Origin: DASPMP01 sp035758925
Lineage (GTDB): Bacteria; Gemmatimonadota; Gemmatimonadetes; Gemmatimonadales; Gemmatimonadaceae
Length of the DNA: 63,393 nucleotides
Direction: 5' to 3'
Assembly: GCA_035758925.1 (NCBI GenBank)
Contig: DASTVV010000052.1
Span: 1-63,393 of the forward strand
Made by a program: the position numbers and the translations under genes. The notes below the pieces were generated by a model that saw nothing but the letters and a program-made list of their open reading frames with translations, did not search any database and had not been told where the DNA came from. Below, in pieces: positions 24,765 through 32,051 of this stretch; position 1 is the first letter of the stretch; each line of letters opens with the position of its first letter.

Positions 24765-25472
24765 ATGCCCACTCACACCCGCGTTCTCATCATCGACGAC
24801 GACGAGCGACTCAACGCGCTGCTGACGGAGTACCTCGGTCGCTTCGGCTTCGCCGTACGTGCGGCGACGCATCCGACGCCCGGGCTGCGCGCTCTCAAAG
24901 CCGACCCGCCCGATCTCGTCATCCTCGACGTGATGCTGCCCGACATGGATGGGCTGGCGGTGTGCCGCAAGATCCGCGAGACCAGTCGCGTCCCGATCAT
25001 CATGCTCACAGCCCGCGGCGACGTCCCCGACCGCATCGTGGGCCTGGAGCTGGGCGCCGATGATTATCTCGCCAAACCCTTTGAACCTCGCGAGCTCGTC
25101 GCGCGGATGCAGGCGGTGCTGCGCCGTGGCGGCAATGGCGTGGACCACGCCACCGACGTGTTGCGCGCGGGTCAGCTCGAGCTGGACTTTGCGACGCGCA
25201 GCGCGCAACTGAATGGACGCTCACTCTCGCTCACGACCGCCGAGTTCGAGCTGCTCGGCTTTCTCGTGCGCAACCGCGGGCGCGTGTTGAGCCGGGAGCG
25301 GATCATCGAGGGGACGCACGGAATCAACTGGGAAGCGTTCGACCGCTCGATCGACGTCCTCATCAGCCGGTTGCGCCAGAAGCTCGGCGACGACGCCAAG
25401 CAGCCTGCGTTCATTCGCACGGTGCGCGGCGTGGGCTACAGTTTCGTCGGTGGAGAGAACACCCGTGGCTGA
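24765..25472 (+). CDS. OmpR/PhoB-type response regulator
   Basis: 235 residues. Receiver domain with acidic pair DDDE near residue 11-14, phospho-acceptor in LVILDVMLPDMDG and KPFEPREL; C-terminal winged helix (LTTAEFELLGFLVRNRGRVLSRERI, RSIDVLISRLRQKLGDD, IRTVRGVGYSF). The ATG at 24765 follows the permease stop by 2 bp; an in-frame GTG at 24759 overlapping that stop is an equal option. It is probably activated by the adjacent kinase and controls this efflux operon, as in CpxR-like and envelope-stress systems. Confidence 0.94.
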   Translation: MPTHTRVLIIDDDERLNALLTEYLGRFGFAVRAATHPTPGLRALKADPPDLVILDVMLPDMDGLAVCRKIRETSRVPIIMLTARGDVPDRIVGLELGADDYLAKPFEPRELVARMQAVLRRGGNGVDHATDVLRAGQLELDFATRSAQLNGRSLSLTTAEFELLGFLVRNRGRVLSRERIIEGTHGINWEAFDRSIDVLISRLRQKLGDDAKQPAFIRTVRGVGYSFVGGENTRG

Positions 25473-26769
25473 GGCGCGCGTCGGAAGGGGGACATCGGTC
25501 TTCGCGAAGCTCGTGACCGCGATGCTCGCGATGGGCCTCTTTCTCATCCTGCTCGTGACGCTGTTCTTCGGCGTTTTCGTCGGGCCGAGCCTCAATGACC
25601 TGATCTTTCAGCTAGCGCGCGAGTACTCCGGCGCGATCGCGGCGACCTCGCCCGGCCTGGAAGCCGCCCGGAGTCTTCGCTCTCGGGGTCTCAAGGTGAA
25701 CGTGCGCTACGACGGACCGTCCGGAAGCTGGTCGACAACGCCCGGGCTGCCGTCGGTGGACGACCTCCGCGCTGGACGGGTGAGCCAGAACCATCTGCTC
25801 GTCGTGCCAAGGTACTACCTGGTGGATGCCCCACAGGGTGGCGCATACATCTTCGCGTGGAACTTCAGCCGTCCGTTTCAGGTGGCTCACGCATGGCTGC
25901 TTGCGCTGCTGGCGTTCATGATCGCGCTGGTGGTGCTGACGACGTACGTGGTGATCCGACGTCTGCTCGCGCCGCTGCGCGCGCTCAACGAAGGCGTTGC
26001 GCGACTTGGCGAAGGGCAGCTCGACGTTTCGATTCCGGTGTCCACGCGCGACGAGTTCGGCAGGCTGTCGTCAGCATTCAACTCGATGGTCGGTCGCGTG
26101 CGCCTAATGCTCCGCGACCGCGACCAGTTGCTGGTGGACGTGAGCCATGAGCTGCGGTCCCCACTCACACGCATGAAGGTGGCGCTGGAGCTGCCACCGG
26201 ACGAAACCCAACGTCCACGTCTGGCGACGGACATCGCCGAGATGGAGCGCATGGTGGCCGAGCTGCTCGAGCTCGAACGCCTTCGCAGCGGTCGAGGGAT
26301 GACCATGGAGCGGCAGGATCTCCTGGGTCTGGTGCACGAGGCGACACAGGAGTTCCAGGGGAGGCAGCCCGGCGTGCGCGTCGTTGCCGCGTCGAGCGCT
26401 CTGATGGCGGACGTGGACCGGGAGAAGATCCGGATTGTGCTGCGGAATCTCCTGGAAAACGCATTCAAGTATTCGCTCGCGGACAGCCGGCCGGTGGAAG
26501 TGTCACTTTCGAACGGCGCAGAGGCGGCGGCGATCCGGGTGTCGGACGACGGCGTCGGCATTCCCGAGGGCGACATGGGTCGCGTGTTCGAGCCGTTCTT
26601 CCGGGTGGACGCGTCACGATCCAAGCGCACCGGAGGCTATGGGCTTGGCCTGAGCATCTGCAAGCGCGTAATGGAGGCGCACGGCGGACGCATCACCGTG
26701 GAACGCGCGGGCGCACGCGGCACGGCGTTCGTGTTGACATTTCCTAAACGGAATGATGGGAGGAGCTGA
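25465..26769 (+). CDS. HAMP sensor histidine kinase (CpxA-like layout)
   Basis: About 434 residues. Membrane helix (about 15-40), short periplasmic domain of about 95 residues, second helix (LLALLAFMIALVVLTTYVVIRRLL), HAMP (LAPLRALNEGVARLGEGQLDV), HisKA with DVSHELRSPLTRMK, and HATPase with N-box LRNLLENAFKYS, G1 DDGVGIP, FFRVD, G2 GGYGLGLSI. GTG at 25465 overlaps the regulator by 8 bp; a GTG at 25450 is the alternative. The stop shares a base with the ATG of the broken VOC gene. Confidence 0.93.
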   Translation: MAEARVGRGTSVFAKLVTAMLAMGLFLILLVTLFFGVFVGPSLNDLIFQLAREYSGAIAATSPGLEAARSLRSRGLKVNVRYDGPSGSWSTTPGLPSVDDLRAGRVSQNHLLVVPRYYLVDAPQGGAYIFAWNFSRPFQVAHAWLLALLAFMIALVVLTTYVVIRRLLAPLRALNEGVARLGEGQLDVSIPVSTRDEFGRLSSAFNSMVGRVRLMLRDRDQLLVDVSHELRSPLTRMKVALELPPDETQRPRLATDIAEMERMVAELLELERLRSGRGMTMERQDLLGLVHEATQEFQGRQPGVRVVAASSALMADVDREKIRIVLRNLLENAFKYSLADSRPVEVSLSNGAEAAAIRVSDDGVGIPEGDMGRVFEPFFRVDASRSKRTGGYGLGLSICKRVMEAHGGRITVERAGARGTAFVLTFPKRNDGRS

Positions 26770-27056
26770 TGCCCGCGAAGACGAGCGAGACCACACTCCA
26801 TCCGATGTTGGCGGTGCGCGGTGGCAAGCAGGCCGTGGACTTCTAGGAGTACCAGAACTTCGCGCCACCGTCGTTGAACGGGAGCACGACGCGCATGGTG
26901 CTGACTGTGCAGGATCCCGACGCATCCTTCGCGCGCGCCGTGACGGCCGGAGCGCGTGTGGTGTCGGCGGTGGAGGACAAGGAGTACGGCTGGCGCGTTG
27001 GACGAGTGATGGACCCGTTCGGGCATCATTGGGAGATCGGCCGTCCCCTCGCCTAG
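26769..27056 (+). pseudogene. Broken VOC/PhnB-like (glyoxalase fold) gene
   Basis: The frame reads MPAKTSETTLHPMLAVRGG KQAVDF and then a TAG (26844-26846). The same frame goes on as EYQNFAPPSLNGSTTRMVLTVQDPDASFARAVTAGARVV, then EDKEYGWRVGRVMDPFGHHWEIGRPLA. Compared with usual PhnB-like proteins, about 35-40 codons after VDFY (YxxAFGAxE... region) are missing, and the junction creates the stop. The 3' half could still be translated from TTG at 26874 but lacks half the fold. The ATG overlaps the kinase stop (TGATG). Confidence 0.8.
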
Positions 27057-27084
27057 GTATCCGAAGCGGCTGCATCTTCCATCC

Positions 27085-28491
27085 ATGACAACAAGCGCAA
27101 CTGCTGCGACAACTCCCGCGAACACGGCTGCGCAGAATCCGTGGAGCGTGTTGGCCGAGGTGGCGCAACGCTCCCAGCGGTACCTGGTCACGCTGGCGGA
27201 ACGCAGCGTGGTGCCCACCGACGCGGCACTTGCTGATCTCACGGTGTTCGATGCGCCGCTGCAGGACGCACCGATTTCTCCTGAGGCCCTCATCGAGGAG
27301 CTCGATCGATTCGGGGCTCCCGCGACGGTTGCTATCGCGGGGCCAAGGTACTTCGGCTTCGTGAACGGTGGCGCGCTCCCAGCGGTGCTGGCGGCCAACT
27401 GGCTGTCCACGTCGTGGGAGCAGCACGGCGGCTTCCAGGTCGCTTCGCCGGGCAGCACCGTCCTCGAGCGTGTCGCGATGCGCTGGATCGTGGAACTGCT
27501 TGGCCTTCCACGCGGTGCCGGTGGCGGCTTCGTCACGGGTACGACGTCCGCCCACATCGCGACCATGTCGGCGGCGCGTGACGATCTGCTCGAGAAGGTC
27601 GGCTGGAATGCACGAGCCGATGGCTTGTTCGGTGCGCCGGCCATCACGGTCGTCGTCAGCGAAGAGTCGCACTCGACGTTCTTCAAGGCGCTCGCCGTCG
27701 TGGGCCTGGGACGGGCGCGCGTCGTGCGCGTACCCGTCGATTCGCAGGGACGCATGCGAGCGGATGCCGTACCGCGCGTAGCCGGACCGACGATCGTGTG
27801 TCTGCAGGCCGGGAACGTGAACACCGGGTCCTTCGATCCCTTTCGCGAGGTCATCGCAGCCCTGCGTCAGTCGGATCAGCCACTCTGGGTGCACGTGGAC
27901 GGTGCGTTCGGACTGTGGGCACGCGTCGCGCCTGAGCGCGCGTATCTCGCCGATGGCATCGAGCTCGCGGACTCGTGGGCGACCGACGCGCACAAGTGGC
28001 TGAACTCTCCTTATGACTGCGGCATGGCGATCGTGAGGGACGTCGTGACGCTGCGCAAGTCATTGGGCCTCGCCGCGGACTACCTGCCCGGCGGCCCGGA
28101 GAATGGGATGGATTACACTCTCGAGGGCTCGCGCCGACCCCGCGGCGTGGATGTCTGGGCCGCGCTCCGATCGCTGGGACGTGCGGGACTCGCGGAAATG
28201 GTCGAGCGACACTGTCGGCTGGCGAAGCGTTTCGCCAATGCATTCTCGGCTGCTGGCCATCGGGTGCTGAATGACGTCGTGTTGAATCAGGTGCTGGTCG
28301 CGTTCGGCGACGACGAACGCACTCGCAAGGTGATTGCTGCGATTCAGCGCGACGGGACCTGCTGGTGTGGACCGACGGTCTGGCAGGGCGTGACCGCGAT
28401 GCGCGTCAGCGTCATCTCATGGGCGACGACCGAAGAGGACGTGGACCGCTCGGTCGACGCGATTCTTCGCATCGCCCGCGCCATCACCTGA
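27085..28491 (+). CDS. PLP-dependent group II decarboxylase-like protein
   Basis: 468 residues of the AAT-fold pyridoxal-phosphate superfamily, group II decarboxylase branch (PF00282). Visible are PRYFGFVNGGALPAVLAANWLSTSWEQ, GGGFVTGTTSAHIATMSAARD, SEESHSTFFKALAVVGLG, the cofactor-binding HVDGAFGLWA and the Schiff-base Lys in TDAHKWLNSPYDCG. Relatives decarboxylate aromatic amino acids, glutamate or diaminobutyrate; the substrate cannot be assigned. It ends directly before the next frame (adjacent GTG), so the small membrane protein is probably co-transcribed. Confidence 0.88.
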   Translation: MTTSATAATTPANTAAQNPWSVLAEVAQRSQRYLVTLAERSVVPTDAALADLTVFDAPLQDAPISPEALIEELDRFGAPATVAIAGPRYFGFVNGGALPAVLAANWLSTSWEQHGGFQVASPGSTVLERVAMRWIVELLGLPRGAGGGFVTGTTSAHIATMSAARDDLLEKVGWNARADGLFGAPAITVVVSEESHSTFFKALAVVGLGRARVVRVPVDSQGRMRADAVPRVAGPTIVCLQAGNVNTGSFDPFREVIAALRQSDQPLWVHVDGAFGLWARVAPERAYLADGIELADSWATDAHKWLNSPYDCGMAIVRDVVTLRKSLGLAADYLPGGPENGMDYTLEGSRRPRGVDVWAALRSLGRAGLAEMVERHCRLAKRFANAFSAAGHRVLNDVVLNQVLVAFGDDERTRKVIAAIQRDGTCWCGPTVWQGVTAMRVSVISWATTEEDVDRSVDAILRIARAIT

Positions 28492-28794
28492 GTGCGTTCA
28501 CTGAACGCGACGGTAGAGCAAGGACGGAGCGTGCGTCGGCGGCGAGGACTGTACTGGCTTCTGCTGATCCTCTCCACCCTCAGTGCGTACTACTGCTTCT
28601 GGGGTGTCGTTATGAACGGCCACTTCGGCATGCTGGCTCACTCGAGCGCCAGCGCGGCCAGCCATCTCCTGGCAGCCCGCGTCTTCCTCGGGCTTACGTT
28701 CGTGGCCCTCGTTGTGGTCGCCCTTAGCCTGGTTGGACTCTGGCGCACTCGTCTATCTCGACAGATTGCAATCGACGAAGCTGATGGTGCATGA
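28492..28794 (+). CDS. Small two-helix membrane protein
   Basis: 100 residues from GTG with no gap after the decarboxylase stop. A basic N-terminus (RRRRG) leads to a membrane helix (LYWLLLILSTLSAYYCFWGVVM) and a second helix (VFLGLTFVALVVVALSLVGLW). I do not recognise the family. The contiguity suggests translation coupled to the decarboxylase, but no role can be given. Confidence 0.55.
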   Translation: MRSLNATVEQGRSVRRRRGLYWLLLILSTLSAYYCFWGVVMNGHFGMLAHSSASAASHLLAARVFLGLTFVALVVVALSLVGLWRTRLSRQIAIDEADGA

Positions 28795-28833
28795 CGAGTT
28801 CTCGTCCGTTGCCGACATGCGACAGATGCTGCA

Positions 28834-28867
28834 TTGACTATATATAAGCCATGGCTTATATATAGTC
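28834..28867 (+). promoter_or_regulatory. ArsR promoter and 32-bp perfect palindromic operator, leaderless start
   Basis: 28836-28867 is a perfect 32-bp palindrome with half-site GACTATATATAAGCCA. It contains a near-consensus sigma-70 promoter: TTGACT (28834-28839), a 17-bp spacer and TATATA (28857-28862). Initiation 7 bp after the -10 would fall on the A of the ArsR ATG (28869), and no ribosome site exists, so a leaderless mRNA is expected. ArsR binding to the palindrome would cover both promoter boxes. Confidence 0.8.
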
Positions 28868-28868
28868 C

Positions 28869-29198
28869 ATGAAGATCGCTTCCGAAGCCAAAGACAAGAT
28901 CTTCCAGGCGCTGGCGGACCCCAGCCGCCGCGCGATCTTCGAGTCGCTCACGCGTGGCGAAGTTGCGGTGAAGGACCTCACGGCTCGCTTCGACATCTCG
29001 CAGCCGGCAGTCTCACAACACCTTGCCGCGTTGAAAGACGCCGGCCTGGTGAACGGCCGGCGTGAGGGACGCAGTGTCTACTACCGCGTGGAGCCACGCG
29101 GCATGAAACCACTCATCGACTGGATCGCGCACTACCGCGCCTTCTGGACGGAACATGTCGATCGCCTCGAACGACTGCTCGAGAAGATGGACCGATGA
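28869..29198 (+). CDS. ArsR family transcriptional regulator
   Basis: 109 residues with a winged helix typical of the SdpR-like ArsR group: DKIFQALADPSRRAIFESLTRGEVAVKDLTARFDISQPAVSQHLAALKDAGLVNGRREGRSVYYRVEP, then a helix MKPLIDWIAHYRAFWTEHVDRLERLLEKM for dimerisation. It has no Cys metal site, so the signal is not a soft metal bound by the classic ArsR motif. It is the first gene of an operon with a small membrane protein and a UvrA-like ATPase, and its operator overlaps its own promoter. Confidence 0.93.
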   Translation: MKIASEAKDKIFQALADPSRRAIFESLTRGEVAVKDLTARFDISQPAVSQHLAALKDAGLVNGRREGRSVYYRVEPRGMKPLIDWIAHYRAFWTEHVDRLERLLEKMDR

Positions 29199-29232
29199 CA
29201 CTCACCGACACCCCCCTGTTCGCGAGGATCCC

Positions 29233-29472
29233 ATGAACTGGAACCACTGGATTCGGCAGACGCACCGCTGGCTGTCCATGGCCTTTACGGTCACCGTCAT
29301 CGCCAACTTCGTCGCGATGGGCATGGGCAAATGGCCGCCTCCCGCGTGGGTGACCTACGCGCCGCTATTCCCGCTTGCCCTGCTCTTCTTCTCCGGCCTG
29401 TACTTGTTCGTGCTGCCATATGCCAGCAGATGGCGCAGCGCGCGACGTGCCGTGGGTACTTCGACGACATGA
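29233..29472 (+). CDS. Small membrane protein in the ArsR/UvrA-like operon
   Basis: 79 residues: MNWNHWIRQTHRWLSMAFTVTVIANFVAMG, then WVTYAPLFPLALLFFSGLYLFVLPY, i.e. two membrane helices with an HxxxH-like N-terminal pattern. The ATG at 29233 has GAGGA about 6 bp upstream. The stop overlaps the start of the UvrA-like gene (ATGA). The family is unknown to me, though small proteins of this type recur between ArsR regulators and other genes. Confidence 0.7.
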   Translation: MNWNHWIRQTHRWLSMAFTVTVIANFVAMGMGKWPPPAWVTYAPLFPLALLFFSGLYLFVLPYASRWRSARRAVGTSTT

Positions 29473-31868
29473 CCGGGAAGAAGTCAGCGTCCGGTCAGCA
29501 TGCCGCGGACAGCCATGAACTGATCCGCGTCCAGGGTGCCCGCGAGAACAACCTGAAGGACGTCAGCGTCGAGATTCCCAAGCGGCGGCTGACGGTATTC
29601 ACGGGCGTCTCGGGATCCGGCAAGTCGTCGCTGGTGTTCAGCACCATCGCGGCCGAATCGCAGCGGATGATCAACGAGACCTACAGCGCGTTCGTGCAGG
29701 GATTCATGCCAGCGCTCGCCAGGCCCGAAGTCGACGTACTGGAAGGGCTGACGACAGCGATCATCGTCGACCAGGAGCGTATGGGCGCCAACTCCCGCTC
29801 GACGGTCGGTACCGTGACTGACGCCAACGCGATGCTTCGCGTGCTGTTCAGCCGACTCGGCAAGCCGCACATCGGATCGTCAAACGCGTTCTCGTTCAAC
29901 ATCCCGACGCGGAAAGCGAGCGGCGCGATGACGGTCGACAAGGGCAAGGGTGAGCGGATCGTCGTACGCGACGTCATCTACCAGGGTGGCATGTGCCCGC
30001 GGTGCGAGGGCATGGGAACGATCAACGACATCGACCTGTCGCAGCTCTTCGACGAGAGCAAGTCGCTCAACGAGGGTGCGCTCACGATCCCGGGCTACAC
30101 GGCCGACGGCTGGCAGGTGCGCATCTTCGCGGCAGCAGGGCTCGACCCCGACAAGCCGATCCGGAAGTACACGAAGAAAGAACGCGAGAACTTCCTCTAC
30201 GGCGAGCAACGGAAGGTGAAGCTCCAGAACATCAACCTCACCTACGAGGGCCTCGTCCCGCGGATCAAGAAGTCATTCCTGTCCAAGGACGTCGACGCGT
30301 TGCAGCCGCACATCCGCGCGTTCGTGGAGCGCGCGGTCACCTTCACCACGTGTCCCGAGTGCGGCGGCACCCGGCTCAACGAGGCCGCCCGGTCCTCGAA
30401 GATCAACAAGATCAACATCGCCGACGCCTGTGCGATGCAGATCAACGACCTGGCCGAGTGGCTTCGCGGAGTGAAGGAGGCTTCGGTCGCGCCGCTTCTG
30501 GCGAACCTGCGCCACACGCTCGACTCGTTCGTCGAGATCGGGCTGGGCTACCTCAGCCTCGACCGGCCCTCTGGTACGCTATCGGGCGGCGAGGCGCAGC
30601 GCATCAGGATGATCCGCCACCTCGGGTCGTCGCTCACCGACGTGACTTACGTCTTCGACGAGCCGACGATCGGGTTGCACCCGCACGACATCCAGCGGAT
30701 GAACACCCTCCTGCAGCAGCTGCGCGACAAGGGCAACACGGTCCTCGTTGTCGAGCACAAGCCCGAGGTGATCGCCATCGCCGACCACGTCGTGGACCTC
30801 GGCCCCGGCGCAGGCACCGCCGGCGGCGAGGTAGTCTTCGAGGGCTCCGTCGAGAGCTTGAGGACCAGCGGTACGCTCACCGGGCGTCACCTGAGCGATC
30901 GCGCCGCGCTGAAGCGTTCGGTGCGAAAAGCGACGGCCGTAATGAAGGTGCGCGGCGCGCGCACGCACAACTTGACAAACCTTGACGTCGACATCCCGCT
31001 CGGTCTTCTCGTCGTGGTGACGGGCGTGGCCGGGTCGGGCAAGAGCTCACTGATAGATGGCTCGGTGAGTGGCCGCGACGGAGTGGTGACGGTGGACCAG
31101 ACCGCGATCCGTGGCTCGCGGCGGAGCAACCCCGCGACGTACACCGGTTTGCTCGATCCGATCCGCAGTGCGTTCGCGAAGGCCAACGGCGTGAAGCCCG
31201 CGCTGTTCAGCGCCAACTCCGAGGGCGCCTGTCCCACGTGCAATGGCGCCGGCGTGATCTACACCGACCTGGGGATGATGGCGGGCGTCACCACCGTCTG
31301 CGAGGACTGTGGCGGCCGTCGGTTCCAGGCGTCGGTCCTGGAGTACAAGCTCGCTGGGCTCGACATCGCGGAGGTACTGGACCTGCCGGTGGACGATGCG
31401 GTGGGATTCTTCGGCGCTGGAAAGGCACACACGCCAGCGGCGCACGCGATCCTGCAGCGCATGACCGACGTGGGCCTCGGCTACCTGCGGCTCGGCCAGC
31501 CTCTCACGACACTGTCTGGTGGCGAGCGCCAACGGCTCAAGCTCGCGACGCACATGGGTGAAGCCGGCGGCGTCTACGTGCTGGACGAGCCGACGACGGG
31601 GCTGCACCTGGCCGACCTCGAGCAGCTGCTTGGGCTGCTGGACCGACTGGTGGACTCGGGCAAGTCAGTCATCGTGATCGAGCACCACCAGTCGGTGATG
31701 GCGCACGCGGACTGGATCATCGACCTCGGCCCGGGCGCGGGCCACGACGGCGGACGGATCGTGTTCGAAGGCACGCCGGCCGACCTGGTGGCGGCAAGAT
31801 CGACGCTGACCGGCCAGCATCTGGCGGCATACGTCGAAGGCAGCGCGAAAGCGGTCCGATCCCGCTGA
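29469..31868 (+). CDS. Short UvrA-like ABC ATPase (UvrA2/drug-resistance type)
   Basis: 799 residues, shorter than housekeeping UvrA (about 940). It has two ABC modules with Walker A GVSGSGKSSL and GVAGSGKSSL, signatures LSGGEAQR and LSGGERQR and Walker B VFDEPT and VLDEPT, plus zinc-finger Cys pairs (CPRC, CPEC, CPTC, CEDC). The first insertion domain that contacts UvrB is reduced. Such UvrA-like proteins protect DNA or remove intercalating drugs and often lie in resistance loci. Here it is controlled by an ArsR protein from one promoter, which suggests inducible DNA protection. It is not the main uvrA. Confidence 0.9.
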   Translation: MTGKKSASGQHAADSHELIRVQGARENNLKDVSVEIPKRRLTVFTGVSGSGKSSLVFSTIAAESQRMINETYSAFVQGFMPALARPEVDVLEGLTTAIIVDQERMGANSRSTVGTVTDANAMLRVLFSRLGKPHIGSSNAFSFNIPTRKASGAMTVDKGKGERIVVRDVIYQGGMCPRCEGMGTINDIDLSQLFDESKSLNEGALTIPGYTADGWQVRIFAAAGLDPDKPIRKYTKKERENFLYGEQRKVKLQNINLTYEGLVPRIKKSFLSKDVDALQPHIRAFVERAVTFTTCPECGGTRLNEAARSSKINKINIADACAMQINDLAEWLRGVKEASVAPLLANLRHTLDSFVEIGLGYLSLDRPSGTLSGGEAQRIRMIRHLGSSLTDVTYVFDEPTIGLHPHDIQRMNTLLQQLRDKGNTVLVVEHKPEVIAIADHVVDLGPGAGTAGGEVVFEGSVESLRTSGTLTGRHLSDRAALKRSVRKATAVMKVRGARTHNLTNLDVDIPLGLLVVVTGVAGSGKSSLIDGSVSGRDGVVTVDQTAIRGSRRSNPATYTGLLDPIRSAFAKANGVKPALFSANSEGACPTCNGAGVIYTDLGMMAGVTTVCEDCGGRRFQASVLEYKLAGLDIAEVLDLPVDDAVGFFGAGKAHTPAAHAILQRMTDVGLGYLRLGQPLTTLSGGERQRLKLATHMGEAGGVYVLDEPTTGLHLADLEQLLGLLDRLVDSGKSVIVIEHHQSVMAHADWIIDLGPGAGHDGGRIVFEGTPADLVAARSTLTGQHLAAYVEGSAKAVRSR

Positions 31869-32051
31869 GGTTGTTCATCGTGGACCGAGCAGGCCTACGA
31901 TTGCCGTGAATACGCGCTTGTCTCTTTTTGCGTCGATGCGCCGGAATTCACCGCGCTTGGCCATCGCTGTGTCGACGACGCTCACCGACGCCATCTTGCA
32001 GCATGGTGGCGAGGCGACGAGGGCTGTGAGGCGATTCGCTGTTGTCGGACA

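Noticed and set aside
31875..31994. 39-codon minus-strand frame (MASVSVVDTAMAKRGEFRRI...) in the gap after the fusion permease
   Set aside because: No ribosome site, no recognisable family, length within chance; recorded only as a gap note. Nothing else is seen in 31869-32051.
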